Shown in pieces: positions 1 to 9,900 of a DNA stretch of 64,000 bases. Source of the stretch: Sphingomonas hankookensis. GTDB taxonomy: Bacteria; Pseudomonadota; Alphaproteobacteria; Sphingomonadales; Sphingomonadaceae. The notes under the pieces are model-generated. The model did no database searches and was not told the DNA's origin. It saw only the letters and a list, made by a program, of their open reading frames with translations. How positions within the stretch are numbered: the first letter of the stretch is position 1; each line of letters begins with the position of its first letter. The translations under genes were made by a program, and so were the position numbers. The stretch lies in NCBI RefSeq assembly GCF_022664465.1, contig NZ_JAKREV010000002.1, forward strand, positions 372,001 through 436,000, given 5' to 3'.

Positions 1-469
1 ATGCAGGTTTCCATGCCCATCGCACGGACGCCCTCGACCATCGCGATCACCGCGTCCATGTCGCGGTCCTTGGGATTGCGCCATGCCGCGCCCATGCAGA
101 AACGCTGCGATCCGGCCGCCTTCGCCTCGGCCGCGGAGGCGAGCACCGCCTGCACCTCCATCAGCTTTTCCGCCTTGAGCTGCGTGTCGGCGCTGGCCGA
201 TTGCGAGCAGTAGCCGCAGTCCTCCGGACAGCCGCCGGTCTTGATCGACAGCAGCGTGCAGAGCTGGACCTGTCCGATGGCGTGATGGGCGCGGTGGACG
301 GTCTGGGCGCGGAACATCAGTTCGTCGAAGGGGAGATCGAACAGGTCGGCGATTTCGGTGCGGGTCCAATCGGTGCGGACCGGAGAACCGGCGTCGCGTT
401 CGTTGCCCTGGGCCCCCGCCTGCGCGGGGGTACGTCCATCGTTCAGGGCAACCGAAGCAGTCATCACGT

Positions 470-473
<4 letters not shown>
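1..473 (-). CDS. bioB: Biotin synthase, N-terminal part (cut by window edge)
   Basis: Radical SAM enzyme that inserts sulfur into dethiobiotin in the last step of biotin synthesis. The first 157 codons are present and the rest lies left of the window. The Cys-x3-Cys-x2-Cys cluster motif for [4Fe-4S]/SAM is visible as [11 protein letters not shown], preceded by the typical segment [13 protein letters not shown]. The ATG at 473 overlaps the scpA stop as ATGA, with GGAG upstream, so the gene is coupled to scpA. Biotin is the cofactor of propionyl-CoA carboxylase, which fits the neighbours. Oddity: codons around residues 13-24 are a copy of the intergenic repeat family A, inserted in frame ahead of the conserved domain. 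Identification is firm; a second ATG at 464 is a possible alternative start. Confidence 0.95.
406..434 (-). repeat. Family A repeat arm inside the bioB coding sequence
   Basis: On the minus strand this 29-bp stretch matches the left arm of the intergenic family A element at 41165-41193 at 28 of 29 bases (GCCC here, GTCC there). It is read in frame as roughly [10 protein letters not shown] within the variable N-terminal leader of BioB. The right arm of the element is absent. The match is direct; insertion as the mechanism is inferred. Confidence 0.85.
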
Positions 474-2599
<2,126 letters not shown>

Positions 2600-2647
2600 C
2601 GCACGGCCCCTACCGCCGGACGGGGGGTCAAGTCGAGCCGGGTCATG

Positions 2648-3424
2648 TCACGCCCCCGTAAAGCGCGGCGCGCGCTTGGTGAGAAAGGCCGTGCCGCCCT
2701 CCACCGCGTCGGTCGTCGCGCGGGCGGCGCGCTGCGCCTCGGCCTCTCGCGCCATCGCGGCGGAGTAATCGTGATCGAGCGCATAGGCGAGGTTGCGGCG
2801 CATCAGCCCAAGCGCGACCGTCGGCCCCGCCGCCAGCCGCCGGGCGAGCGCCATCGCCTCGTCCTCCAGCGCGGCACCGTCGACGACGGCATGGATCATG
2901 CCCCAGTCGAGCGCGGTGATCGCCGCGACCCGTTCACCCAGCATCATCATCCGCGCGGCGCGGGCACGCCCGATCAGGCGCGGCAACATCCAGCTGGCCC
3001 CGCCATCGGGGATCAGGCCGATATTCACGAACGCCTGCAGGAAATAGGCATCGTCGGCGGCGACGCAGAAATCGGCGGCGAGCGCGAGGCTGCATCCGAT
3101 CCCCGCCGCGGCGCCGCGCACCGCGCTGACCACGGGCACGTCGAGATCGGCGATCGCCTGCAGCGTCGGGTTATAGTGATGGGTGAGCGCGGCATGCGTC
3201 GCCGCCGGAGCGTCGTCGCCGCTCAATGCCGCAGTCACGTCGGCGCCCGAACAGAAGGCGCGCCCTGCCCCGGTCAGCAACACCGCGCGCGCGCCGCCGC
3301 GATCGGCCAGCGCGTCGCGGATCGCATCGAACATCGCCGGTGGGGCGGCATTCAGCCGATCGGGTCGGTCGAGGACGATGCGCAATACATCGCCGTCCCG
3401 TTCCACCCGGATATCGCCTGCCAT
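2648..3424 (-). CDS. Enoyl-CoA hydratase/isomerase family protein
   Basis: Crotonase-fold protein of 258 residues. The oxyanion-hole segments are GAGRAFCSGAD (about 57-67) and VRGAAAGIGCSLALAADF (about 103-120). The position after the glycines and the segment GLIPDGGASWMLPRL resemble PaaG/PaaB-type hydratases and isomerases, but the substrate cannot be told from sequence. The start at 3424 is chosen because GGGAGAG sits about 10 nt upstream; an in-frame ATG at 3469 would add 15 residues unlike the family. It is the first gene of a probable operon with scpA and bioB, which suggests a role in short- or branched-chain acyl-CoA breakdown feeding propionyl-CoA; that role is inferred. Confidence 0.9.
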   Translation of the reverse strand: MAGDIRVERDGDVLRIVLDRPDRLNAAPPAMFDAIRDALADRGGARAVLLTGAGRAFCSGADVTAALSGDDAPAATHAALTHHYNPTLQAIADLDVPVVSAVRGAAAGIGCSLALAADFCVAADDAYFLQAFVNIGLIPDGGASWMLPRLIGRARAARMMMLGERVAAITALDWGMIHAVVDGAALEDEAMALARRLAAGPTVALGLMRRNLAYALDHDYSAAMAREAEAQRAARATTDAVEGGTAFLTKRAPRFTGA

Positions 3425-3535
3425 CGAATCACTCTCCCGTATCTTTTGATACGGTGTGCGGAAAGGCACGGACGAACGCCAGCCCCAAACGGGCCGAACG
3501 GCAATATGGCGGGGGCGAACCCCCGCCGCACCGGC

Positions 3536-4573
3536 TTACCAGAAGATGTCGTATTCGACGTCGACGACCCGTCCGGTGCGGACGTCGACCAGCAACGCAT
3601 CGTTATAATAGCGTACCCAGCGATACGGCTCCCACGCGTCGGGCAGACGGTAATAATAGGGATCATTGATCCAGTAGTTCGACCCGAACAGGAACGAATT
3701 GAGCGTCACGCCGATGCCGAAGCGGCGATAGCCGTAGTTCCAGCCCTGCGGTGCATAATAGCGCGGCAGGCGGTAGAGGCCGCGATTCTGCTGGCGATAG
3801 CGGTTCCAGTCATAGCGGTCGTCACGCCGCCAGCCGCGATCCCATTGCCCGCCGCGGTTCCAGCCATTGCCGCGATCCCAGTTGCGGTCGCCCCGGTTCC
3901 AGTCGTTCCGGTCCCAGCCGCGATTGTCGCGGTCCCAGCCATTGTTCCACTGGTCACGCTGCTGTTCGCGGCGCCATTGGTCGCGACGCCATTGATCGCG
4001 CCGGTCCACCGTGCCGCGCCCGTCGGTGCGCGGCCAGTCGCGGCGCAACGCTTCGCGGTCGATCTGGCCCTGTGCATCGCGGGGAGGATCGCGCCGTTCG
4101 AAGCGGTCGCGCACCTGCGGTTCGGGCGGACGCTGCCAGCCGCGATCGGGCGTGCCGGGCTGCGGGCTGCGCTGCCAGCCGCGATCGCCCCGGTCACCGC
4201 GCTGTCCATCGCCACGCAGGCGTTCGCGGTCGATCTGTCCGGCGCCGTCGCGCGGCGGCGGCGGACGGTCGAAGCCGCCGCGATCGCCCCGGTCGCCGCG
4301 GTCGCCGCGGTCGCCGCGATCCTGCCAGCGCGGGGCGTCACCACCGGGCTGTGCTTCGGACCGGCGTTCCTCGATCCGTGGGTGTTCGGGGCGCGGCTGC
4401 GGCGCTTCGACGCGGATGTCGCTGCGGAATTCGGCGCGGGCTTCGGGCGTCTCACCCCCCGGTGCCCGTTCGATCCGTTCGCGTCCGCGGAACCCGCGTT
4501 CGGGCTGCGCCATGGCCGCCGTCGGCACCAGCGCCGACACGCTCAACAATGCCAGCAGGAAACGGCTCTTCAT
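3536..4573 (-). CDS. RcnB-like periplasmic protein, Arg/Asp/Gly-rich
   Basis: Secreted protein of 345 residues: a clear signal peptide (MKSRFLLALLSVSALVPTAA, cleaved after AMA), a long low-complexity middle (about 25-260) rich in Arg, Asp, Gly, Trp and Asn with tandem DRG and NRGWDR-type repeats, and a C-terminal domain (about 265-345) rich in Tyr, with YRLPDAWEPYRWV and LLVDVRTGRVVDVEYDIFW. That C-terminal layout is typical of the RcnB family, named for a nickel/cobalt homeostasis protein; metal function here is not established. The second of two adjacent ATGs (4573) is chosen because GGAGGG is better spaced from it than from 4576. No partner gene is adjacent. Confidence 0.8.
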   Translation of the reverse strand: MKSRFLLALLSVSALVPTAAMAQPERGFRGRERIERAPGGETPEARAEFRSDIRVEAPQPRPEHPRIEERRSEAQPGGDAPRWQDRGDRGDRGDRGDRGGFDRPPPPRDGAGQIDRERLRGDGQRGDRGDRGWQRSPQPGTPDRGWQRPPEPQVRDRFERRDPPRDAQGQIDREALRRDWPRTDGRGTVDRRDQWRRDQWRREQQRDQWNNGWDRDNRGWDRNDWNRGDRNWDRGNGWNRGGQWDRGWRRDDRYDWNRYRQQNRGLYRLPRYYAPQGWNYGYRRFGIGVTLNSFLFGSNYWINDPYYYRLPDAWEPYRWVRYYNDALLVDVRTGRVVDVEYDIFW

Positions 4574-4679
4574 CATATCCCTCCACCGCCGGTGGTCGCC
4601 GGCATCGATGGATGCGGTTTATTACGGACGCGATCAACCGTTGCTGAATGGCGGTGACAGCCGATTGAAAGAATAGGGC

Positions 4680-5222
4680 TTACTTGCGCGGCGGGGTCAA
4701 AGCCGGCGTCTCGCGCGCGGCTTCGTCGCGATCGATGCCGGGGCGCGGGGGTGGGTCGAGCGTCGCGTCGCCGCGCGCCGCGGCAGCGGCCTGGCGCACC
4801 GCGTCGACCAGCCGGGGATAGATGCCGCAGCGGCACAGATGGTTGAGCGCGGCGACGATCTCCGCCTCACCGGGATCGCGGTTCTGCCGCAGCAGCGCGA
4901 CCGTCGCCATGACGAAGCCGGGGATGCAAAAGCCGCACTGCACCACCTGTGCCGCGAGGAACGCCGCCTGTACCGGGTGGCTGCGATCGCGCGCCAGCCC
5001 CTCGATCGTGGTGACGAAGGTTCCTTCCAGGCTGCCGATCGCGACCTGGCACGACTTGACCGCGCGGCCATCGATATCGACCGTGCAGGCGCCGCAATGG
5101 CCGGTGCCGCAGCCATATTTGGTGCCGGTCAGGTTCGACGCGTCGCGCAGCGCCCACAACAACGGCGTTTCGGGATCGAGCCGATATTCCTGCGGCAGGT
5201 TGTTGACGGTGAAGCGGGTCAT
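4680..5222 (-). CDS. (2Fe-2S)-binding subunit of a xanthine-oxidase-family dehydrogenase
   Basis: Small iron-sulfur subunit of 180 residues like IorA of isoquinoline 1-oxidoreductase. The plant-ferredoxin-type cluster cysteines are in CGTGHCGAC (about 37-45) plus the Cys in KSCQVA; the second helical domain has CGFC and CRC (about 95-135). A short Pro/Arg-rich tail follows. In this family the subunit works with a large molybdopterin subunit, normally encoded next to it; none is adjacent here, so its partner must be elsewhere or lost. The ATG at 5222 is used because AAGG precedes it and the domain begins immediately. It is divergent from the dioxygenase gene at 5330. Confidence 0.9.
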   Translation of the reverse strand: MTRFTVNNLPQEYRLDPETPLLWALRDASNLTGTKYGCGTGHCGACTVDIDGRAVKSCQVAIGSLEGTFVTTIEGLARDRSHPVQAAFLAAQVVQCGFCIPGFVMATVALLRQNRDPGEAEIVAALNHLCRCGIYPRLVDAVRQAAAAARGDATLDPPPRPGIDRDEAARETPALTPPRK

Positions 5223-5329
5223 GCGGGCGACCTTGTAGGGGGCTTGCCCGCACAACGCCAACCCTGACGAAACGGGTCGTTTCCGGATGCGGCCTTGAGC
5301 CGTGCGCGTGCGCGACCGATCTTTCGGCC

Positions 5330-6127
5330 ATGACCCTCCCCACCCTGTTTGTGCCGCATGGCGGCGGCCCCTGCTTTTTCATGCACCCCGGCGAAGCGCC
5401 CGACCCGATGTGGCGGCCGATGCAGGCCTATCTCGCCGGGCTGATCGCGTCGCTGCCGGAGCGGCCACGCGCGATCCTGATGATCTCCGGCCATTGGGAG
5501 GCGGAGCGGCCGACCGTCCATGTCGGCGAGCGTCCGGCGTTGCTGTACGATTATTACGGCTTTCCCGAGCATACCTATCACCTGCGCTGGGACGCGGCCG
5601 GGGTACCGGACGTCGCACGGCGGGCGGCGGCGCTGTTGCGGGGTGCAGGCTTTGCGACCGACGAAGAGGCGGCGCGTGGCTGGGATCACGGCGTGTTCAT
5701 TCCGATGATGGTCGCGGTGCCGGATGCCGATATCCCGCTGGTCCAGCTCTCGCTCGACCGGTCGCTCGATCCCGCGGCGCATATCGCGATGGGGCGGGCG
5801 CTGGCCCCCTTGCGCGACGAAGGCGTGCTGATCGTCGGGTCGGGCATGAGCTTCCACAATCTGCGCGCGCGTGGACCGTCGGTGACGCCGGTCGCGGATG
5901 CATGGGATACCGCGCTGACCGCGGCGGTGACTGATCCCGATCCGGTCGCACGGACCGAACGGGTCGCGGCGTGGGAAAGCCTGCCGCACGCCCGGTTCGC
6001 GCATCCGGAGGCAGAGCATCTGTTGCCGCTGATGGTGACGCTCGGCGCGGGTGGCGACGATGCGGCCGTGTGCGACTATCGCGACGAGGTGATGGGCTGG
6101 GTCGTGTCAGGATATCGCTTCGGTTGA
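5330..6127 (+). CDS. Class III extradiol dioxygenase (DODA/YgiD-type)
   Basis: LigB-fold, Fe(II)- or Zn-dependent ring-cleavage enzyme of 265 residues. Metal ligands are recognisable in the family positions: LFVPHGGGP (about 6-14), ISGHWE (about 52-57) and WDHGVFIPM (about 118-126); the SGMSFHNLR segment near residue 175 is also conserved. E. coli YgiD in this family acts on DOPA, but the natural substrate is rarely known, so only the class is claimed. It stands alone between the divergent ferredoxin subunit and pccB, 76 nt upstream of pccB. Confidence 0.88.
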   Translation: MTLPTLFVPHGGGPCFFMHPGEAPDPMWRPMQAYLAGLIASLPERPRAILMISGHWEAERPTVHVGERPALLYDYYGFPEHTYHLRWDAAGVPDVARRAAALLRGAGFATDEEAARGWDHGVFIPMMVAVPDADIPLVQLSLDRSLDPAAHIAMGRALAPLRDEGVLIVGSGMSFHNLRARGPSVTPVADAWDTALTAAVTDPDPVARTERVAAWESLPHARFAHPEAEHLLPLMVTLGAGGDDAAVCDYRDEVMGWVVSGYRFG

Positions 6128-6203
6128 CGCAAGAATATTGCGCTCTCCCCCCGCCTGCTGGCACAAGGGCGGAAACGCCCGACCAACGGGCCAAGGAGAG
6201 ACG

Positions 6204-7730
6204 ATGCTCGAAGCACTCGAAGCGTTGGAAAAGCGGCGCGCGGCGGCGCGGGCCGGCGGCGGTGATAAGCGGGTCGCGGCGCAACATGCCAAGGGCAAGC
6301 TAACCGCGCGCGAACGGGTCGACATATTTCTCGACGAAGGGTCGTTCGAGGAACTCGACATGTATGTCGAACATAATTGCGTCGATTTCGGCATGCCGGA
6401 TCAGGTGATTCCGGGTGACGGCGTGGTGACGGGATCGGGCACGGTCAACGGCCGCCTCGTCTATGTCTTCAGCCAGGACTTCACCGTGTTCGGCGGGTCG
6501 CTGTCGGAACGACATGCCCAGAAAATCTGCAAGATCATGGACATGGCGATGAAGGTCGGCGCGCCGGTCATCGGTCTCAACGATTCGGGCGGCGCGCGGA
6601 TTCAGGAGGGCGTGGCGTCGCTGGGCGGCTATGCCGAGGTGTTCCAGCGCAACGTGCTGGCATCGGGCGTGGTGCCGCAGCTGTCGCTCATCATGGGGCC
6701 GTGCGCGGGTGGCGCGGTCTATTCTCCGGCGATGACCGACTTCATCTTCATGGTGAAGGATTCCAGCTACATGTTCGTGACCGGCCCCGACGTGGTGAAG
6801 ACGGTCACCAACGAGGTCGTGACCCAGGAGGAACTGGGCGGCGCGATCACCCATACCACGAAGTCGTCGGTCGCCGACTGCGCGTTCGAGAACGATATCG
6901 AGGCTTTGCTGGCGGCGCGCGACTTCGTCGATTTCCTGCCCGCCAACAACCGCAGCGGCGTGCCGGAACGGCCGAGCGACGATCCGTGGGATCGGAGCGA
7001 GCCGAGCCTCGACACGCTGATCCCGCCCAGCGCCAACCAGCCGTACGACATGCACGAGCTGATCGTGCGGACGGTCGATGACGGCAGCTTCTTCGAATTG
7101 CAGCCGGGGCATGCGGCGAACATCATCATCGGCTTCGGCCGGATCGAGGGGCGCACCGTCGGCATCGTCGCCAATCAGCCGATGGTGCTGGCCGGGTGCC
7201 TCGACATCAATTCGTCGAAGAAGGCGGCACGGTTCGTGCGCTTCTGCGATGCGTTCGAGATTCCGCTTCTGACGTTCGTCGACGTGCCGGGCTTCCTGCC
7301 GGGCGTGGGTCAGGAGCATTCGGGGATCATCAAACACGGCGCCAAGCTGTTGTTCGCCTATGCCGAGGCGACGGTGCCCAAGATCACGGTCATCACCCGC
7401 AAGGCTTATGGCGGGGCGTATGACGTGATGGCGTCGAAGCATCTGCGCGGCGACCTGAACTATGCATGGCCGACCGCCGAGATCGCGGTGATGGGTGCCA
7501 AGGGCGCGGTCGAGATCATCTTCCGCTCGAAGGACCCGGCCGAGGTCGCGGCGCGGACCGCGGAATATGAGGCGCGCTTCGCCAATCCGTTCGTCGCGGC
7601 GAGCAAGGGGTTCGTCGACGAGGTGATCCTGCCGCATTCCACCCGGCGGCGGGTGGCGCTCGGACTGCGCAAGCTGCGGAACAAGAAGCTCGAGAACCCG
7701 TGGAAGAAGCATGACAATATCCCGCTTTGA
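6204..7730 (+). CDS. pccB: Propionyl-CoA carboxylase beta subunit
   Basis: Carboxyltransferase subunit of propionyl-CoA carboxylase; it moves CO2 from biotin on the alpha subunit to propionyl-CoA, giving methylmalonyl-CoA. Length is 508 residues, as usual. The two crotonase-like halves show [32 protein letters not shown], and later [18 protein letters not shown] and [10 protein letters not shown]. The start at 6204 has a strong AAGGAGAG site; a longer open frame upstream is noncoding. The epimerase gene follows. The alpha (biotin carboxylase) subunit is not in the window and could lie beyond bioB on the left; that is a guess from the pathway. Confidence 0.97.
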   Translation: MLEALEALEKRRAAARAGGGDKRVAAQHAKGKLTARERVDIFLDEGSFEELDMYVEHNCVDFGMPDQVIPGDGVVTGSGTVNGRLVYVFSQDFTVFGGSLSERHAQKICKIMDMAMKVGAPVIGLNDSGGARIQEGVASLGGYAEVFQRNVLASGVVPQLSLIMGPCAGGAVYSPAMTDFIFMVKDSSYMFVTGPDVVKTVTNEVVTQEELGGAITHTTKSSVADCAFENDIEALLAARDFVDFLPANNRSGVPERPSDDPWDRSEPSLDTLIPPSANQPYDMHELIVRTVDDGSFFELQPGHAANIIIGFGRIEGRTVGIVANQPMVLAGCLDINSSKKAARFVRFCDAFEIPLLTFVDVPGFLPGVGQEHSGIIKHGAKLLFAYAEATVPKITVITRKAYGGAYDVMASKHLRGDLNYAWPTAEIAVMGAKGAVEIIFRSKDPAEVAARTAEYEARFANPFVAASKGFVDEVILPHSTRRRVALGLRKLRNKKLENPWKKHDNIPL

Positions 7731-7732
7731 AG

Positions 7733-7868
7733 TCCTCCCCGGCACGGGGGGGGGGACCGCTCGCGCAAGCGAGGGATGGAGGGGGCTTGGCTCCATCGCA
7801 ACGGTTCCGTGTGCTGACGGTCCCCTCCACCATCCTGCAAATGGTCCCCCTCCCCGTGCCGGGGAGGA
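7733..7868 (+). repeat. Family E palindromic element whose right end is the epimerase RBS
   Basis: 136-bp element bounded by a perfect 17-bp inverted repeat: TCCTCCCCGGCACGGGG at 7733-7749 and CCCCGTGCCGGGGAGGA at 7852-7868. The inside also folds back on itself partly (GGGGGACCGCTCGCG against GGTCCCC segments). It fills nearly all of the pccB-epimerase spacer. The last 8 bases, GGGGAGGA, sit 6 nt before the GTG start of the next gene and serve as its Shine-Dalgarno sequence. No second full copy lies in the window. Confidence 0.75.
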
Positions 7869-7874
7869 TTTGTC

Positions 7875-8288
7875 GTGAGCCTCGGCCGGTTGAACCATGT
7901 CGGGGTCGCCACGCCTTCGATCACGGCGTCGATCGCGATGTATCGCGACCTGCTGGGTGCCGATGCCATTGGCGAGCCGTTCGACCTGCCGGCGCAGGGG
8001 GTGAAGGTATGCTTCATCGATGCGCCCAATACGCAGATCGAGCTGATCGAGCCGTATGACGACAGTTCGCCGATCGCCGGGTTTCTCGTAAAGAACCCGG
8101 CAGGCGGGCAGCATCATCTGTGCTTCGAGGTCGCGGATATCGCGGTGGCGGTCGCCGGGCTGGCGGCCAAGGGCGCGCGGGTGCTGGGAAGCCCACGGAT
8201 CGGGGCGCATGGAACGCCGATCGTCTTCGTCCATCCGCGCGACATGGGTGGTGTGCTGATCGAACTGATGGAGACGCCGGAGCATTGA
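7875..8288 (+). CDS. mce: Methylmalonyl-CoA epimerase
   Basis: Vicinal-oxygen-chelate fold enzyme of 137 residues that interconverts (S)- and (R)-methylmalonyl-CoA, linking PccB output to the ScpA mutase. Two beta-alpha-beta-beta-beta modules are visible; metal ligands are expected at the His of RLNHVGVA, the His pair GGQHHLCFEV and the Glu of VLIELMETP. The start is GTG at 7875, with GGGGAGGA ending 6 nt upstream; that ribosome binding site is the end of a palindromic repeat. The gene is the second of the pccB operon. Confidence 0.95.
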   Translation: MSLGRLNHVGVATPSITASIAMYRDLLGADAIGEPFDLPAQGVKVCFIDAPNTQIELIEPYDDSSPIAGFLVKNPAGGQHHLCFEVADIAVAVAGLAAKGARVLGSPRIGAHGTPIVFVHPRDMGGVLIELMETPEH

Positions 8289-8343
8289 CCGGTCGTCCCT
8301 ACTCCCCTCGACAGCCCTTGCCCTATCTGGTTGAACGCGTGGC

Positions 8344-9036
8344 ATGAATAGTCCCGTCCGCAAGGCCCCCGGTGGCCCCTCCCCCGTCCGGGCCGAATGG
8401 GGCCGGTCGGTCGAGGCGACGCTCGGCGCCGTTCCCGGTATCCGCCGGGCCAAGACCGATGCCGCCGTCCTGTTCGCGCTGACCGATTTCCTGTCGGAGG
8501 CCGAATGCGACCTGCTGATGGCGACGATCGACCATGGCAGCCGCAAGTCGACGCTGCTGACCGCGAGCAACGATCCCAATTTCCGGACGTCGGACAGCTG
8601 CGACCTCGATCGCTGGCACCCGCTGCTGCAACCGATCGACGAGAAGATCGCGCACCTGCTGGGCATTCCGCCCGAACATGGCGAGACGATGCAGGGGCAG
8701 CGCTATGCGCCGGGGCAGCAGTTCCGCGCGCACAACGACTATTTCAACGAGAACGAGCCTTATTGGGCGTCGATGGCGGTGCAGGGCGGGCAGCGGACCT
8801 GGACGGCGATGGTCTATCTGAACGAGGTCGAACAAGGCGGCGCGACGTGGTTTCCGCAGGCGGGCGTGCGGTTCAATCCGCGGCCGGGCATGCTGATCGC
8901 GTGGAACAACATGGGCGCGGACGGCAGCCCCAACCTCGCCACGCTGCACGAGGGGATGGCGGTGGTCGAGGGGACCAAATACATCATCACCAAGTGGTTT
9001 CGCGAGCGGCCCTGGACCCCGACGATCGAGCCCTGA
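8344..9036 (+). CDS. 2-oxoglutarate/Fe(II) oxygenase, prolyl 4-hydroxylase-like
   Basis: Double-stranded beta-helix dioxygenase of 230 residues. The iron ligands HxD...H appear as FRAHNDYF (about 130-137) and TLHEGMAVVEGTKY (about 200-213), followed by the 2-oxoglutarate-binding Lys region and the end segment KWFRERPW, which is typical of bacterial P4HA-type proteins. These hydroxylate prolyl or related residues; the target is unknown here. An N-terminal stretch of about 40 residues is Pro-rich. It is followed by a noncoding stretch with one end of the 30-bp family F pair and a family C element. Confidence 0.9.
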   Translation: MNSPVRKAPGGPSPVRAEWGRSVEATLGAVPGIRRAKTDAAVLFALTDFLSEAECDLLMATIDHGSRKSTLLTASNDPNFRTSDSCDLDRWHPLLQPIDEKIAHLLGIPPEHGETMQGQRYAPGQQFRAHNDYFNENEPYWASMAVQGGQRTWTAMVYLNEVEQGGATWFPQAGVRFNPRPGMLIAWNNMGADGSPNLATLHEGMAVVEGTKYIITKWFRERPWTPTIEP

Positions 9037-9040
9037 GCGG

Positions 9041-9070
9041 CCAAAGTTCACTAAGTTCACACTCGCCACG
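9041..9070 (+). repeat. Family F 30-bp sequence, copy 1
   Basis: The stretch CCAAAGTTCACTAAGTTCAC plus ten more bases is an exact inverted copy of 61591-61620, 52.5 kb away. It contains the near-direct repeat AAGTTCACT/AAGTTCACA. It begins 4 nt after the stop codon of the oxygenase gene. Flanks of the two copies do not match. Function unknown. Confidence 0.85.
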
Positions 9071-9103
9071 GTTTATGGCGCTTCACGCTCCTCACATCCG
9101 AGA

Positions 9104-9186
9104 CGTCACCCCGGACTTGATCCGGGGTCCCGCTTTCTAACTGACGTTGCAGAAGAAGCGGGACCCCGATCAAGTCCGGGGTGACG
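9104..9186 (+). repeat. Family C palindromic repeat
   Basis: Long inverted repeat: CGTCACCCCGGACTTGATCC then GGGGTCCCGCTT on the left, and AAGCGGGACCCCGATCAAGT then CCGGGGTGACG on the right, with a short unpaired centre. It could form a stem of about 30 bp in RNA. A decayed relative occurs at 41289-41365 and a half copy at 41110-41130. It lies between two converging genes, so it may act in 3-prime-end formation. Confidence 0.85.
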
Positions 9187-9261
9187 ATAGTGGCCGTCGG
9201 TGCGGCTGTAGGAAAGCGGTAAGGCGGCGGCACATCGATACATACGCCGCCGCCCTGTCCC

Positions 9262-9642
9262 TTACGCCTTCTTGCGCGCCCGCTTCGGCGCGGCGGCGGC
9301 TTCGGTGTCTTCTTCCTCGTCGGGCGATTCCTCGCCGGCTTCGCTCAGCGCTTCGCCGAGTGCGCGCAGCTTGTCCTGCTGCTTGTCCGACTTTTCGGCA
9401 ATCTTGGTCGTGGCCGCGCCCAGGCGGTGGAGCAGATCGTGGACCCGGTCGCTGTCGGGTGCGTCCTTTTCCAATTGCTTGCGCAACGAGGCCAGGTCGC
9501 GCAGGATGCCCTTGGCACCCGGCACGTCGGTGTCGGCCAGTGCGGCTTCCCAATCCTCGATCATGGTGGCGCCCTTGGCGGGCTTGGTTTCGTCCAGTCC
9601 GCGATTGATCGCGTTCATCGTTCCGGCGAATTTAACGGCCAT
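9262..9642 (-). CDS. Hypothetical acidic/coiled-coil protein
   Basis: 126-residue soluble protein I do not recognise beyond a general sphingomonad look. Residues 1-35 are mixed; about 40-100 form heptad-like helices rich in Leu, Lys, Asp and Ala; about 100-115 are strongly acidic (EESPDEEEDTEA) and the end is basic (PKRARKKA). No transmembrane segment or signal. The ATG at 9642 has GAGGAG about 9 nt upstream; a longer frame upstream lacks such a site. It stands alone downstream of the SDR gene, separated by 258 bases. Confidence 0.75.
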   Translation of the reverse strand: MAVKFAGTMNAINRGLDETKPAKGATMIEDWEAALADTDVPGAKGILRDLASLRKQLEKDAPDSDRVHDLLHRLGAATTKIAEKSDKQQDKLRALGEALSEAGEESPDEEEDTEAAAAPKRARKKA

Positions 9643-9818
9643 TGTCGACTCCTCGAACGGCAAGCTGCATGCGCAGCCGCCGGTCAACGAGCGAGGGGGA
9701 AAGCGGCCCCGGGGCAAGCGAACTATTTGTTTTCGCTGGGGTGAGGAACCTTTGGCTGGACCGAATGCCGAGGTCCAGTTGGAAAGCGTTTTCAGTCAGC
9801 CACCGACGTCCCGCAACC

Positions 9819-9842
9819 GGGTCCCGGCCTTCGCCGGGGTAC
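9819..9842 (+). repeat. Family D short hairpin
   Basis: GGGTCCCGGCCTTCGCCGGG followed by GTAC; the core CCCGGC/GCCGGG forms a 6-bp stem around CTTC. It resembles the perfect hairpin at 30498-30523. Rest of the 258-base gap 9643-9900 holds only the ribosome binding site of the hypothetical gene and nothing else I recognise. Confidence 0.45.
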
Positions 9843-9900
9843 AAGAAGACGACTTTTACAATGTTAGCGCCATTGCCGGGACGTCCGGATCGACCCCTCG

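Noticed and set aside
4285-4330. Short tandem repeat as a regulatory or CRISPR-like array
   Set aside because: It lies in frame in the RcnB-like gene and encodes DRG repeats.
6300-8666. Long open frame antisense to pccB and the epimerase
   Set aside because: Shadow of confirmed genes; His/Arg-rich sequence without motifs.
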